Assembly (NCBI GenBank): GCA_032622095.1
Contig: CP136063.1
Coordinates: 64,247,897 to 64,311,896 of the forward strand
DNA length: 64,000 bases
Direction: 5' to 3'
DNA from: Siphonodentalium dalli
Taxonomy: Eukaryota; Mollusca; Scaphopoda; Gadilida; Siphonodentaliidae
Part shown: piece by piece, positions 1-10,598 of the stretch
Layout: each line of letters starts with the position of its first letter
How positions within the stretch are numbered: the stretch's first letter is position 1
Made by a program: the position numbers and the translations under genes
The notes under the pieces: generated by a model
Database searches by the model: none
Told to the model about the DNA's origin: nothing
The model's input: the letters and a program-made list of their open reading frames with translations, nothing else

Positions 1-30
1 AGCATTCATTGAATCGTGTTAATTAATCTC

Positions 31-333
31 TTCGCCGTTGTGTAAAACGCGTGTGTAATCCCTTTATGTCGTTGTATAAACATACATGCGGTGATAAATG
101 GTCAGTGAATGGTAATCAGGATGAATCCACTGAGTTTGATTTGTTACGAAAACATGTTAGTAAAAACACAACTTGTTTCAACTGATTCATTGTCCGTTAT
201 ATAAACACTCGTGTGTGATCCCTTTATATTGTTTTATAAACAGACATGCGATGGTGAATGGTCAGTGAATGGTGGTCAGGATGAATTCACTGAGTTTGAT
301 TTGCTATGAAAACATGTTAGTAAAAACACAACT
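31..333. repeat. Two tandem units, period 160 bp
   Basis: Two diverged units of about 143 bp (31-173 and 191-333) share GTGTGTRATCCCTTTAT, TGGTCAGTGAATGGT and an end block AACATGTTAGTAAAAACACA. The offset between shared blocks is 160 bp. The pair sits just upstream of the SGNH/Gag module and may be its untranslated leader or a regulatory repeat. The same pair recurs in copy B at 10023-10325. Confidence 0.8.
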
Positions 334-606
334 GGCAAGTTTGGTGGGCAGTATATGGCCGCTCATGATAACTTCATTATATAGTGATTAAAATTGGTAA
401 CGTCTGTGTTTATCTTATGTAGTTGGTGATAATTTGGTTCAAGTAGAATTATTTGGCAAAATAGTGAACATTGTGAAGGCAATTTTTAGTATAAGTAAAA
501 TATTGGGGCAGTATATAACCGCTCCAATCTTGCAGTCAATACAGATACATCCATTAAACTTTTTGTGCCTAATTAAAAATCATGGAATTCCAGGTTCCAA
601 TTATTC

Positions 607-1434
607 TTGGCAATGTCGAAACATGGAATGTGTCTATTGGCAGCAGATTCTCGGGCCAATAATTTTGACCGATATCAACAACCAAAGGATCTCCATATAG
701 AATATGACATTCAACGAGGTGCTAATGTGGATGATCTGACTGAAAAAGTTTTGAAGAGGATCGAAAACTGGGACATTAAAGCTGATACCCCTGTGACTAT
801 AAAAATGTGTGCAGGCATTAATGATCTGCTGGACCGAGAGTTCTTAAAACCAAATCAGGTTACAGCTAATGAAGTTTTTGAGAAGCTGCAACATTTTGAA
901 TCGCAAAATAAGTCACATATTCCATCTGCTTTGGTAGGATTTATATCAATACCAACTTGATTCTTTGGTGACTATTACATTAACAATGGCATCAACATAT
1001 CTGAAAATGGATACACTGAGAATGATTTGAGACAGTGGCTAACAGGAATTAACAATACAGTTGCTGAGTTAAATCGACTCATCAAATTTCATAACTGTAC
1101 TCGACAAGGGGTTTCTGGTTGTTGGTCTCTTTCGTGGGATCAGTTTGCGGTCAAAGATATTAAGAAAAGCCATAAATGTCCTTCAAAGCGATCTGCACAA
1201 GCATTTTTATGATGGTTTACATGCCATCAGTGATATACAACGCCAGTGATTTGAACTTCTTGTTAGGGCATTTCGAGCAGAGATTCAGTATCTTTCTGGT
1301 TTTACAGTAGGACAATCTGTCATAGATTTGTTGAGACCAAATATAGAAGACATCTCATCAGGATCAGATTTGTTTAGTGACACTAGTGATACCAGCAGTG
1401 AATACGTCTGTTTCAAGCGACATAAGACACAATA
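607..1434 (+). pseudogene. SGNH-hydrolase-like domain of a retroelement, broken
   Basis: The frame reads LLAADSRANNFDRY, then GANVDDL and MCAGINDL, which resemble the first, second and third (GxND) blocks of SGNH/GDSL-type folds. After a TGA at 958-960 the same frame continues to about 1190. A one-base shift then restores a segment with YDGLHAISDIQRQ (a DG.H block as in the last SGNH motif), with another stop following it. SGNH-like domains next to Gag are known in some invertebrate retroelements, and a Gag-like frame follows at 1443. At least two stops and one frameshift make it a pseudogene. Catalytic activity is not supported, and the SGNH assignment rests on motif spacing only. Confidence 0.5.
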
Positions 1435-1442
1435 AGGTAACT

Positions 1443-1790
1443 ATGGCTAGTTATTTGGCTACGCCCCCTGAAAGGTTTCAAGGGAAACAAGGTGACAACT
1501 TTGACGCATGATTAGAGAGATACGAGTTATGGGCAGAGGTGTATGCATCAGATGCAAAGGTCAAAATATTTCCCACTCTATTGGGCGATGATGCATTTGC
1601 TGTATACAGGGGGATTACACCCAAAGCAAAACAGATTTGGAATGAGATTGTGAAAGTTTTCAAAGAGGCATATTCATCTGATGACTTGGTGGATGTTTTC
1701 CGAGCAGAACTTGCAAGAAGAGACCGGAAACCTGATGAAAATCTTGCAGTTTATGTAGGGGAGCTTAGGTATCTGACAAATAAATCATCG
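1443..1790 (+). pseudogene. Gag-like fragment (retrotransposon capsid region), truncated
   Basis: An ATG at 1443 opens a frame reading MASYLATPPERFQGKQGDNF, broken by TGA at 1509-1511 and then open to about 1856. The open part has LERYELWAEVYASDAKVKIF, LLGDDAFAVYRGI, WNEIVKVFKEAY and ELARRDRKPDENLAVYV. That is the usual pattern of retrotransposon Gag capsid domains (aromatic residues, an LxG/DxA block, then R..QKxxExLxxYV). Homology ends near residue RYLTNKSS, where the sequence joins an unrelated repeat also seen at 44.75-45.03 kb. No protease or RT follows. It pairs with the upstream SGNH-like remnant as one dead element. Confidence 0.6.
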
Positions 1791-1799
1791 CGTAGGCTA

Positions 1800-2067
1800 C
1801 GTGTAGGATTGGTGGTTCGTTTCACGCAATGCTGCGCACTGCGTTTCGGGGGATGATTCAATAAAATGTTCTGTTATTTGATACCAACATTTTCATTGGA
1901 GTTATTAGACTCTAATAATAATTAGTGCACGACTTATCTGATGTGGTCCGCCAATGTGTAAGTTCTCATATCATATTCGCGTGTGGTTTAGACAAAAAAT
2001 GATGAAATTATTCGTCATTCTCAGATAATAGCGACCAATACGCATGTTCCCTGTAAATGAGTATTAT
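1800..2067. repeat. Host repeat flanking the 1.2-kb TIR element (left side)
   Basis: This stretch (CGCACTGCGTTTCGG, ATTCAATAAAA, TTAGTGCACGA) is clearly homologous to 44750-45026, which flanks the left end of the large transposon. The right flanks also match: 3275-3315 resembles 52506-52540 (TTTTCACGAGCT). The two TIR elements therefore sit in copies of the same repeat. Confidence 0.7.
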
Positions 2068-3269
2068 CAGGTCTGGCAAATGTGAGAATACTGTGCAGCT
2101 ACAATGTAGCTGTATTCAGCTAACCTAGCTGTATTCAGCTATAAATTATACTTTCAAACCGGCTGTTTTTCGATAATAAACTAGAAGCGCTAATTTTCGC
2201 ATCAAAATTAGGCTACCATATTCTCCGGTCACCCTCAACCAAATCAAAATAGTCGCTTGTGTTCTGACAAAGTGTTGCCTTTTGTCGACACAGCAATTCT
2301 GATTTTGTGTGAAAACTTAGTACGGTGGTCGATGTCAGTAAATATTCTGGCGACTATTTTCTGCAAATGCATTCATTAACTAACTTATAAAATAAAGATC
2401 AAATTCATCCCAAACACTCGTTTACTTCTTCCCGATGCTAAACCGGTAGGGGCGTTAGAATGATGTACCTATATCGAGCATTTAGAATTACATACCACTA
2501 GCGGTTTGTGAGCGATACATGGTAACTATTCATAACGGTATATATACAGATAGTGTGCGGCATATTGCAAATGTATGGCACAACATAGGGACAACTGAAA
2601 TGAAAATGCGACTTATATAATTTCTGAAGTATTTCAAACATGAAGTCCTGGTCGTTAGCGAGTCAGAACTATTCAATCTGTTTTGGCGGGAAAATATATA
2701 ATGTGTGAAAACTTACTAAACATAACATTGGTATTTGTATTTTCGCGATTCGACATACATGTATGCGTTTCCGTATTTTTGGAGAGAATCAGCTCAAGCA
2801 GTGAGTGGAACTCGCTCGGTTAAACTCTGGCTAGAGATGTTCCCCTTTTTACCTGTTTTAACGCACCAACCAAACTGAGTTTTAGCAGCATCATATTGAT
2901 ACTTCCGGGAATGATTAAGATGTTCCATCTTCGGCGATAAATATTGTATTTAATGTCTTTTTCAAGGTATTCCGCATTGCATAAGAGAGTTATTAACCGT
3001 TATGACCGACATCGACTGCCGTAGTAAGTTTTCACACATAATCACCATCGTCGTGCCGACAAAAGGCAACACTTTGTCAGAACACAAGCTACGATTTTGA
3101 TTTGGTTGAGGGTAACCGGAGAATATGGTAGCCTAATTTTGATGCGCAAATTAGCGCTTCTAGTTTATTATCGAAAAACAGCCGCCTTGAGAGTATAATA
3201 TATAGCTGAATACAGCTAGATTAGCTGAATACAGCTATTGTAGCTGTGTTCTCACATTTGCCAGACCTG
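2068..3269. mobile_element. 1.2-kb non-autonomous TIR transposon (deletion relative of 45027-52474)
   Basis: It starts with CAGGTCTGGCAAATGTGAG and ends with the reverse complement. Terminal inverted repeats run about 250 bp (2068-2320 against 3015-3269). A 5-bp direct repeat ATTAT flanks both ends (2063-2067 and 3270-3274). The left ~630 bp match 45027-45645 and the right ~550 bp match 51930-52474 of the large element, with the 6.3-kb coding interior missing. There is no open frame of note inside. It probably depends on a transposase supplied in trans. Its copy is at 12060-13261. Confidence 0.85.
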
Positions 3270-3314
3270 ATTATGACAAAGTTTTCACGAGCTCCGCACT
3301 GGCTAGTCCAACAA

Positions 3315-3386
3315 ATTAGACTATTCGGATTAATACATATTTTAATATTTGGACATTTACGATTGTATTAATCCTTCTAGTCTAAT
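3315..3386. repeat. Imperfect inverted repeat (hairpin)
   Basis: ATTAGACTATTCGGATTAAT is followed about 30 bp later by its near reverse complement ending in CTAGTCTAAT. It lies in the right flank of the TIR element and recurs in copy B at 13307-13378. It may be a small foldback element. Confidence 0.6.
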
Positions 3387-3761
3387 AAAAGAGCTCAAAG
3401 CAAAGTTAGCACACATTTTGAAGCAGGTCAACATCAGTGACCACCGATATGACCCATCAAAATACCATTTTCTCTTAAATTATCTACAAATACATTAGTC
3501 TTACCTGTAGCAGAGATAGTATTCTTTGTGTTCACACATAGATTGTGATATAAAAGTTGTCAGAATTACAGATTTGTTAGTTTAATCCCGGATGGGAAAA
3601 CATATCACCATTTTCAAATACAAATAAATTATGTTAATTTCGCGTGTTTTCCCAGATTTCTGATCAATTACGCATGCGCGTACTTTCGTTTTCGTATGTG
3701 TTCGCTAGCGTAGACGGGTTTGAATATTTCTGTCGGTTGAGTTGTTATAAAATTATATGGA

Positions 3762-3865
3762 TTAAAGGTGGATTATCTCTTTGTAAACATGTATTATATA
3801 GTTACCGGGGTATAAAATATTAGATTTGATTCGAAGACTCCTGTCCGGAAATGCTTCTATCGATT
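3762..3865 (+). mobile_element. TTAA-type MITE, left end only
   Basis: It begins TTAAAGGTGGATTATCTCTT and follows the family end through CTGTCCGGAAATGCTTCTAT, then breaks at ATCGATT. Full copies continue AATATTAATTTTATTTCG. This break is also the end of duplication copy A. Confidence 0.85.
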
Positions 3866-5308
3866 CAGTTAGGTATAACGGTACATCATCCCGTTGGTTC
3901 ACAGTGTGTCAAGGAGCAAGGCAGGGGGGAATATTATCCCCTTCATATGATCTATGTGAACGACCTCATACTACAGCTGAGGAACTCAAGAAATGGTCTA
4001 AACTTATATGGTATAGATTGTTCCAGCCCAACGCTAGCTGACGATATGTTATTACTTTCACTTACTATGACTGGGTTACGTAATCTTTGCGACATCTGCT
4101 ACCGTTACAGCACGGTGTGGCGCTATATGTACAACCCATCAAAATGTTCCGTTATTGTATTCAATGAATCTAAGGCGCGTGCAAACAAAACTGACCGTAG
4201 ATGGCATATTGGACCATCTGTAATACCGGAAGTGGAAGAAGTTACCCATCTTGGTATTCCTTTAAATAAGTATGATTTAAATGGTGCATTTGTAGATACA
4301 ATTTGTCGCAAAATCAGGGGCACCTATCTCATGTTCTCTAATGCTGGCCTTTACGCCGGTGGGATAACGCCACTGAGCTGTAAGACAATATACGAATCTA
4401 TTGTCCTCTCAAAGTCGCTATTTGGCGCAGAATTACTATGGAACCTGGCACATAAACATGAGGAAGCTCTTGAAAAATGCCATAGATTTTGTCTGAAACA
4501 GGTTCAGGGTTTACCTACGCGTGCTAGAACAGTTATCGTCCATGGGCTCATAGGAGTTCACCCTATTATGAGCTATATAGATAAACGAAAACTATCGTTC
4601 CTTAGTTCAATGTGTAATCTGGAACAAATTAAAACGGCCAAGGAAATTTTCATTTTCCGTCTTTATCAACACGCACTTGCTCCAACTACTTCTTGTAAAA
4701 ATTTCTCCTCCGATATCATGGTAACAATGAATAAATACAAACTGGTAGACTACTTGCGTCTGTATTTGAAGGAATCAGTATTTCCTTCTAAAGAGAAATG
4801 GAAACAATTAACTAAAGCTCTCATTAATGAGACTGAGAGCGCGGCCTGGTCCGAGAGAATTCATGCTGATAACTCCCTAATTCGATTCTCGAAGATTCAG
4901 ACCACGTTCGAAGTCTCGCATCTGTGGAAATTGTGCCGCCTGTTTCCAGAAAATAAATTGTCTTATTACAAAATGGCACAAATTATACAATTCTCCTGCG
5001 TTCCGTGTGATACAGGTATTTGTTCAAATTGCTCTCGCGCGTACTCCGACTACATGCGGCATGCAATAGTCCAGTGTTCCTCATTAACGTGTATCCGTGA
5101 CGAAATAGAATTTTCTGTTTTGTGTAGATTTGGAGTTCAAATTTACATACGCTTTGATTCTCTTTCAGATGAAGATAAATTATTATTCTTCTTGACGGCA
5201 AAATTTGAAGAAATTGCCTCTTATGTCGAAGATATCAACGACTTTGCAAATTTCATAATTAATTGCACTTGTAAACTATGGGAAGAATATCATTGCCTCT
5301 CTGTTTGA
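3826..5308 (+). pseudogene. LINE reverse transcriptase, C-terminal part, frameshifted
   Basis: One frame reads CQGARQGGILSP, a strong non-LTR RT motif, and then loses homology. The +1 frame (3851-5308, 485 codons) picks up with IYVNDLILQLRNSRNGLNLYG and TLADDMLLL near residues 62-66, equivalent to the catalytic [FY]xDD box. The first aromatic residue is replaced by L-A, and a short piece between the two blocks is missing. The rest is the thumb and C-terminal region, with a cysteine-rich stretch around residues 380-410 (CVPCDTGICSNCS, then H and C) like the zinc knuckle at the end of many LINE ORF2 proteins. The N-terminal endonuclease is absent. The downstream 460 codons are open, so decay is recent or limited. 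Confidence 0.75.
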
Positions 5309-6055
5309 ATTGTAGTTAAACAATTTATAGTATACGCTAGTAATGACATAATGCTATACATAACTCATAGAATCCATAGAATCCGAAGACACGACAAATG
5401 AGTAAATATATATACTAGAGTGGTGCTGGGGAAATGGTCGGCTCCGAGTCGGTAAGACTGCACAAAGGCATTGGCGTTTGTGGGTCTTCCAGAGAGAGAG
5501 ATCCCCGATTTGGGTCCAACTCCGGCTTGGTCGTCTCGGAGTATGCTATTTCTCTGGTCCCAGTTCTTTATATATAAAGATCTATATAACCGTATAATAA
5601 CACATCACATTTAGCCTGTCGTGGAGAGCCAATTAGATATTTGACCATATGTTCATTCCATTACACGATAACGCTACATTGCCATTCTGGTCGTCTGTCT
5701 CTGTCTATACATATAACGAATGTGTGTCTGTTAGTATGAATACTTCATGCATGTAATTCGCCAATGTTTTGTGTGTGTCTGTTAGTATGAATGCTTCTGG
5801 GAGTTTGTTTGTTATAAATGGAAGTCATGCATGTAATTCTCCAATGTTATAGATGTGTGTCTGTTAGTATGAATGCTTCTATGTGTATGGTTGTTGCAAA
5901 TGGAAATCATGTATGTAATTCTCATGTTCACCACTTAGATGATGACTGTAAATATGTTGACCTTTGTTACCTGTTTATGTTCTTATAATTTATATTAATT
6001 GTATGCATTCTCTAAATATCTCCATGAATGGAGGAAATAAAGAATATATATATAA
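3866..6055 (+). mobile_element. 5'-truncated non-LTR retrotransposon (LINE) with 3' UTR
   Basis: The coding part (RT and C-terminal region) runs to 5308. An AT-rich non-coding tail follows and ends near GGAGGAAATAAAGAATATATA at about 6030-6055, which resembles a LINE 3' end. Three diverged tandem units (5719-5925) lie in the tail. The 5' end is abrupt and fused to a MITE. No target duplication was found, and the missing half of the MITE is not on the far side, so this is not a simple insertion. Confidence 0.7.
5719..5925. repeat. Three diverged tandem units in LINE tail
   Basis: GTGTGTCTGTTAGTATGAAT occurs three times (starting near 5720, 5771 and 5854). Each copy is followed by a CATGYATGTAATTC block. 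This is a short tandem expansion in the 3' tail of the LINE fragment. Confidence 0.65.
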
Positions 6056-6099
6056 CAGTTATCTATGAAAACATAATTATTGTAGGATATATCTATACC

Positions 6100-6365
6100 A
6101 TACTTATTTAAGTAATAAAATGTTTGCTAATTTACAGTTACTATTAGTCTAACAACATCACACTTCTACTATGTAAATAATACAGGCTACAGCCATTTAA
6201 ATAATCAATCAATAAATAAATAATAACCAGCATCATCACTTCCAGTACTACTAGTATACTATAGTCAGTTCTCACTGTACTGGTACTAGTACTATTATTA
6301 GTTATTTAGTAGGCCTACTAGTACTAGTATTACTAATAATTTATTTTAAATTTAGTAGCGCAACA
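6100..6365. other. AT-rich intergenic DNA with TACTAGTA clusters
   Basis: There is no coding signal. 6240-6345 holds a cluster of CTAGTA/TACTAG palindromes (for example TACTAGTACTAGTATTACTA), probably low-complexity sequence. Confidence 0.5.
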
Positions 6366-6404
6366 CTATTTTATATAAATTATTTTCAAGGGTTCAATTC
6401 TTAC

Positions 6405-6728
6405 CTGCATCGGTGATATTTCCATTGGTATTATTTCAATGATGCCACCATTATTATCAACATCTTCTATCAGTTTGTCCAGTCCAATTAGGCCATAAAT
6501 CCCTAGTATTTCTTCTGGCTCTTCAAATTCAACTTCAGCCTCAGGCTCTGACTTAACTTCAAGCTCCAATTCTTCTATTTCCATTTGAGAAGCAGCATTG
6601 TAGAGTTCATTGTCATCAAAATTATTTATGAAAAAGTCTTCTTCTTGACTTAAATTAATTTGATAATCCATAATATGATTAATATCTATATTAAATTCGC
6701 CGTAGATAGCTAACGGTAGGTCTTCCAT
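6405..6728 (-). CDS. Acidic orphan protein, candidate first exon
   Basis: On the minus strand an ATG at 6728 opens 108 codons, beginning MEDLPLAIYGEFNI and rich in D/E (QEEDFFINNFDDNE, EIEELELEVKSEPEAEVEFE). The frame reaches a good splice donor, ATGCAG|GTAAGAAT, whose exon ends at 6405 in phase 0; without splicing it would run on 13 codons to a stop. VKSEPEAE looks like a sumoylation-type or activation-domain motif, so an acidic activation segment is possible, but no family was recognised. No matching acceptor exon was identified to the left. A transposon-encoded or host first exon are both possible. Codon openness and the donor are the only evidence. Confidence 0.4.
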
Positions 6729-7228
6729 GTTTTGAACACCTGTTCAGGTAACCGTCAAACGTTGCTACATTGTCATGTTAGCACGTTCTTTTCAAATGTA
6801 CCGCACTAATTTACGAAGAAACCCATATCTAAATTTAGCCCTGATGTTTGATGATAACAGGAAATGTTTTTTTTTACCAGAAAGTGGGGTTTTATTCTCC
6901 ATTTTAATTTGTTTTGTTTAATTAATGTACTATTTTGCTGTTTAAATCGGCGATAATTTTTCGCTGAGATTTGGCGTCTTGCGTTACCACTAGAAACGGA
7001 AGTGGTTTCTTGCGATTTGATTGGTGGACAAAATAAAATTCCGGGTAAATTCGCCCCATGGATATTCGACTTGGTTTGCGAACTTTTTAAGGTATCACTA
7101 CACCCAGTGATGCGGGAAACGACACTTCCCTCCATTGATAGATATTGTCGCTACCAAGTGTATCTGAGGGCCTTGACCAATCAAATGCACGCATTTTAAT
7201 CAAAGCGAAAGTAGTTGTAATTATAAAA

Positions 7229-7706
7229 TAATCACTATGAACTGACTACCCCTATCCGGACATGCTTCCATCAATTAATATTCATTTTATTTCGAACATT
7301 TTATTGGGCCCGTTTATTTGTCTATTTTTAGAACAGACCATTCGAGTGATACCATATATCGATATTGAGCATTAGGCTGTTCCCATGGCTACATACCGAA
7401 CGTCAAATCTCCCAGGTTAATTGATTGTATTGTATTATTCCATAGTTATAAGCGACAATGAGTACATTTAACCATTATTTGACAAAATCTGACAAAATTA
7501 CAGAATAAAATTTCTGGTCTCTGTAAACGGTAACCACTATTGTTCGTAAGCTAAACAACCATACCATTTTAGGCCAGAAATTATTCGAAATAAAATTAAT
7601 ATTAATCGATAGAAGCATTTCCGGACAGGAGTCTTCGATTCGGATATAATATTTTATACCCCGGTAACTATATAATACATGTTGGCAAAGAGATAATCCA
7701 CCTTTA
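7229..7706 (-). mobile_element. TTAA-type MITE, nearly full copy
   Basis: The right part reads GGACAGGAGTCTTCGATTCG, a TACCCCGGTAACTATATAAT block and GAGATAATCCACCTTTAA, the reverse complement of the family left end. The opposite end is eroded but keeps CTATCCGGACATGCTTCCAT. The central region (TAGAACAGACCATTCG, AGCATTAGGCTGTTCC) matches other copies. Confidence 0.8.
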
Positions 7707-8224
7707 AAAATTAGTCTTTTTTATGTACCGGTATATATTTATACTCAACGAATAACGTATTTAGCAATTACGTAGTTTGAATTGCATTGTGTTTATAACA
7801 TGGGTAATCATTCAAACATAGTTGGGGTCTGTACTTAATATTCGATTAATATATTATACAAGAAATGATTGTATTCTGGCACGCTTTCCTGGAAGTTGAG
7901 CATAAGCTTACACAACAACCTTGGAGGTGGTATCACACAATCACATACGTAGTTCTAGCTCTACATAACTTATTATATCGCATAAACATCTGCTATGCAC
8001 CAAGTCTGAAAAGGGCTATATTTTACGAGTTAGCTCAACCGACCAAATATAATATATTAATGACCAGAGGGGGCGGGAATCTATTAATAGTGACAATTAT
8101 ATAATTCTTGGATAGGGACACAGCTTCTGGAAATGGTAGATTCATAAAAAATTCCTTTGAAAACGTAAAACATATTATTCAATATTTGTCAACATTTTAA
8201 AAGTAAACGTCAAAACACTTGAAA
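7707..8224. other. No gene recognised
   Basis: A 79-codon frame at 7865-8104 is open on the plus strand but shows no family motif, no splice context and no good start. It is probably chance. No repeat shared with the rest of the window was seen. Confidence 0.4.
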
Positions 8225-8298
8225 TTATGTTTACAATTTATATTCTTCCATTGATGAACTATGGTGATGTAGTCTGGGACAACGCCCCTGGCAAACTT
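8225..8298 (+). pseudogene. LINE RT fragment
   Basis: The frame reads TIYILPLMNYGDVVWDNAPG. The pattern I-L-P-x-x-x-Y-x-D-V-V-W is typical of the region after the catalytic core of Jockey/CR1-like LINE reverse transcriptases. The fragment is cut on its right by the insertion of a MITE at 8299. Confidence 0.55.
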
Positions 8299-8815
8299 TT
8301 AAAGATGGATTATCTCTTTAAATAACAAATTTGAAACAGTTGCTTGGGTATAACATAACAAATATGAACTGAAGACCCCTGCCCGGAAAGGCCTCTATCA
8401 ATTAATATTGATTTTATTTCGAATATTTTATTGGGACTGTTTATTTGTCTATTTTAGAACAGACCATTCGGGTGATACTATATAGCGACATAGAGCATTT
8501 GGCTGTTCCTATGCTACGTACCGAACGTAAAATGTCCCAGATTTGTTGGTTGCATTGTTTTATTCGATATTTATATGCGATAATGAGTATAATTAATGTT
8601 TATTTGTGACATTACAATAAAATTTATGGCCTCTGTTAACAGTAACCACTATTTTTCGTTAGTTAAACAACCACACCTTTTTTAGACCATATTCGAAATA
8701 AAATTATTATTAATCAATAGAAGCATTTCCGGATCGGAGTCTTCGATTCAGATCTAATATTTTATACCCCGGTAACTATATAATACATGTGTACAAAGAG
8801 ATAATCCACCTTTAA
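8299..8815 (+). mobile_element. TTAA-type MITE, full copy
   Basis: It runs from TTAAAGATGGATTATCTC to GATAATCCACCTTTAA with imperfect inverted ends of about 125 bp. TTAA is present at both termini, as expected of a TTAA target duplication. It interrupts a LINE fragment. A lone 30-bp family end (8863-8892) lies 50 bp downstream. Confidence 0.85.
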
Positions 8816-8862
8816 AGAAGGTGGACCATATTCACATTGATGCAAGTGGAACAGTCACAATG

Positions 8863-8892
8863 TTAAAGATGGATTATCTCTTTGTAAACATG
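8863..8892 (+). mobile_element. TTAA-type MITE, terminal fragment
   Basis: TTAAAGATGGATTATCTCTT is followed by GTAAACATGG, after which homology stops. Confidence 0.7.
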
Positions 8893-9639
8893 GAGATATC
8901 CACTGGAAATATAATACCATTATATCTACAATGGCCGACCGCCTTAGAAGTGTAAACATTACTATAATTTCAATCCAGAATAATCTATTTTGGAGATCAT
9001 AATTTGGACGATGATAGACTCTTCGAAATAGTTCATACATTTCACAATCTGAACGGTTAATATGACCACGAGTTGATACAAATCTCCCAGTGTCCCGACC
9101 GAGCACCACAGCTTATACTGTACCAATACATGTTGCATAAATTACCTCACCCCTCCCACATGGAATTATAAGGACCACCAAACGTGGCACCATCTACAAA
9201 TTTATTTACAAACTTATACGTATATATACGTACCGGAATATATACAATATAATACGGGGAGAGGAGCTTTATAATTTAAGTTGCATGACTTCTGCCCCAA
9301 TCCCCATTGGGTACTCCCTCATTCATTACCTCCACATCATCATTTAATTGTCAATAATGTATATATGTTACAAAAAAACATGGTTTTCTGCGGTGTATAC
9401 CCATAGTTGTGAGATTGATTACTTTCACCATATTGTTACCACAAAACTATAGGTTTACCGCAAAAACCATGGGTCTACCGTACTATAGTAAAACATGGAA
9501 CAAATTTTAAAAGGGATTGAAATTCAGTAATGGCCGAAAACATTTGGAACGGAATTTCGTAGCTAACGTGATCCCCGATCAAAGAAAATATGTAAGCCGT
9601 TAATGACGCTGGGAGAGGAGGCAACTCGAGAAGGTATGC
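8893..9639. other. Non-coding, no gene recognised
   Basis: AT-rich DNA with short local repeats around ACCATGG/CTATAGGTTTACCG at 9380-9500. No coding or RNA feature could be supported. Confidence 0.4.
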
Positions 9640-9736
9640 GGCTCTTACGGACCCTGGCTCTTACGGACCCTGGCTTTTACGGACCACCGGCTGATACGGA
9701 CCCTGGCTTATACGGACCCCGGCTCATACGGACCTC
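9640..9736. repeat. Minisatellite, six 16-17-bp units
   Basis: Six direct units of the type GGCTCTTACGGACCCT start at 9640, 9656, 9672, 9689, 9705 and 9721. The plus frame translates to a DPGLYGP-like repeat, but the unit is not a multiple of three and the frame is short. Confidence 0.9.
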
Positions 9737-9749
9737 AATTAAATTATGC

Positions 9750-9980
9750 AATTTGCAAACTTATATTTATGAATTTAATATATTATTATGATTGTCTTTT
9801 CACACATGTATCTGTATTAATTGAGAATTTATGTGATTTTTTTTGGTGATTTTCAAACTTATATTTATGAATTTAACCGATTTTTTCGGTGATTTTCAAA
9901 CTTATATTTATGAATTTAATATATAATTATGATTGTCTTTCACACATATATCTGTATTAATTGAGAATTTAGGTGATGTT
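9750..9980. repeat. Tandem AT-rich repeat bordering duplication copy B
   Basis: CAAACTTATATTTATGAATT occurs three times (9757, 9856, 9898). ATGATTGTCTTT and CTGTATTAATTGAGAATTTA each occur twice. It directly precedes the start of copy B at 9993. Confidence 0.8.
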
Positions 9981-10598
9981 CTGACTTGAAAAAGCATTCA
10001 TTGAATCGTGTTAATTAATCTCTTCGCCGTTGTGTAAAACGCGTGTGTAATCCCTTTATGTCGTTGTATAAACATACATGCGGTGATAAATGGTCAGTGA
10101 ATGGTAATCAGGATGAATCCACTGAGTTTGATTTGTTACGAAAACATGTTAGTAAAAACACAACTTGTTTCAACTGATTCATTGTCCGTTATATAAACAC
10201 TCGTGTGTGATCCCTTTATATTGTTTTATAAACAGACATGCGATGGTGAATGGTCAGTGAATGGTGGTCAGGATGAATTCACTGAGTTTGATTTGCTATG
10301 AAAACATGTTAGTAAAAACACAACTGGCAAGTTTGGTGGGCAGTATATGGCCGCTCATGATAACTTCATTATATAGTGATTAAAATTGGTAACGTCTGTG
10401 TTTATCTTATGTAGTTGGTGATAATTTGGTTCAAGTAGAATTATTTGGCAAAATAGTGAACATTGTGAAGGCAATTTTTAGTATAAGTAAAATATTGGGG
10501 CAGTATATAACCGCTCCAATCTTGCAGTCAATACAGATACATCCATTAAACTTTTTGTGCCTAATTAAAAATCATGGAATTCCAGGTTACAATTATTC

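Larger units (their letters stand above)
1..3865. repeat. Segmental duplication, copy A (partner 9993-13857)
   Basis: Every base read here recurs at +9,992. Only three substitutions were noticed (near 597, 2187 and 2324), so identity is very high. The match begins at the first base of the window and so may extend further left. It ends inside a MITE, after the ATCGATT at 3859-3865. Beyond that, copy A runs into a LINE reverse-transcriptase fragment, while copy B continues with normal MITE sequence. The segment holds a decayed SGNH/Gag module, a 1.2-kb TIR element and a MITE end. It could be a recent duplication or an unresolved haplotype join in the assembly. Confidence 0.95.

Noticed and set aside
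434-700. 88-codon plus-strand protein upstream of the SGNH-like frame
   Set aside because: It overlaps the SGNH-like reading in another frame, has no family pattern and is reproduced only because of the duplication.
3866-6055. Simple LINE insertion into the MITE at 3865
   Set aside because: The rest of the MITE is not found beyond the LINE 3' end and there is no target duplication.
9603-9791. Secreted repeat protein with DPGLYGP units
   Set aside because: The 16-17-bp units do not maintain frame and no gene context exists.
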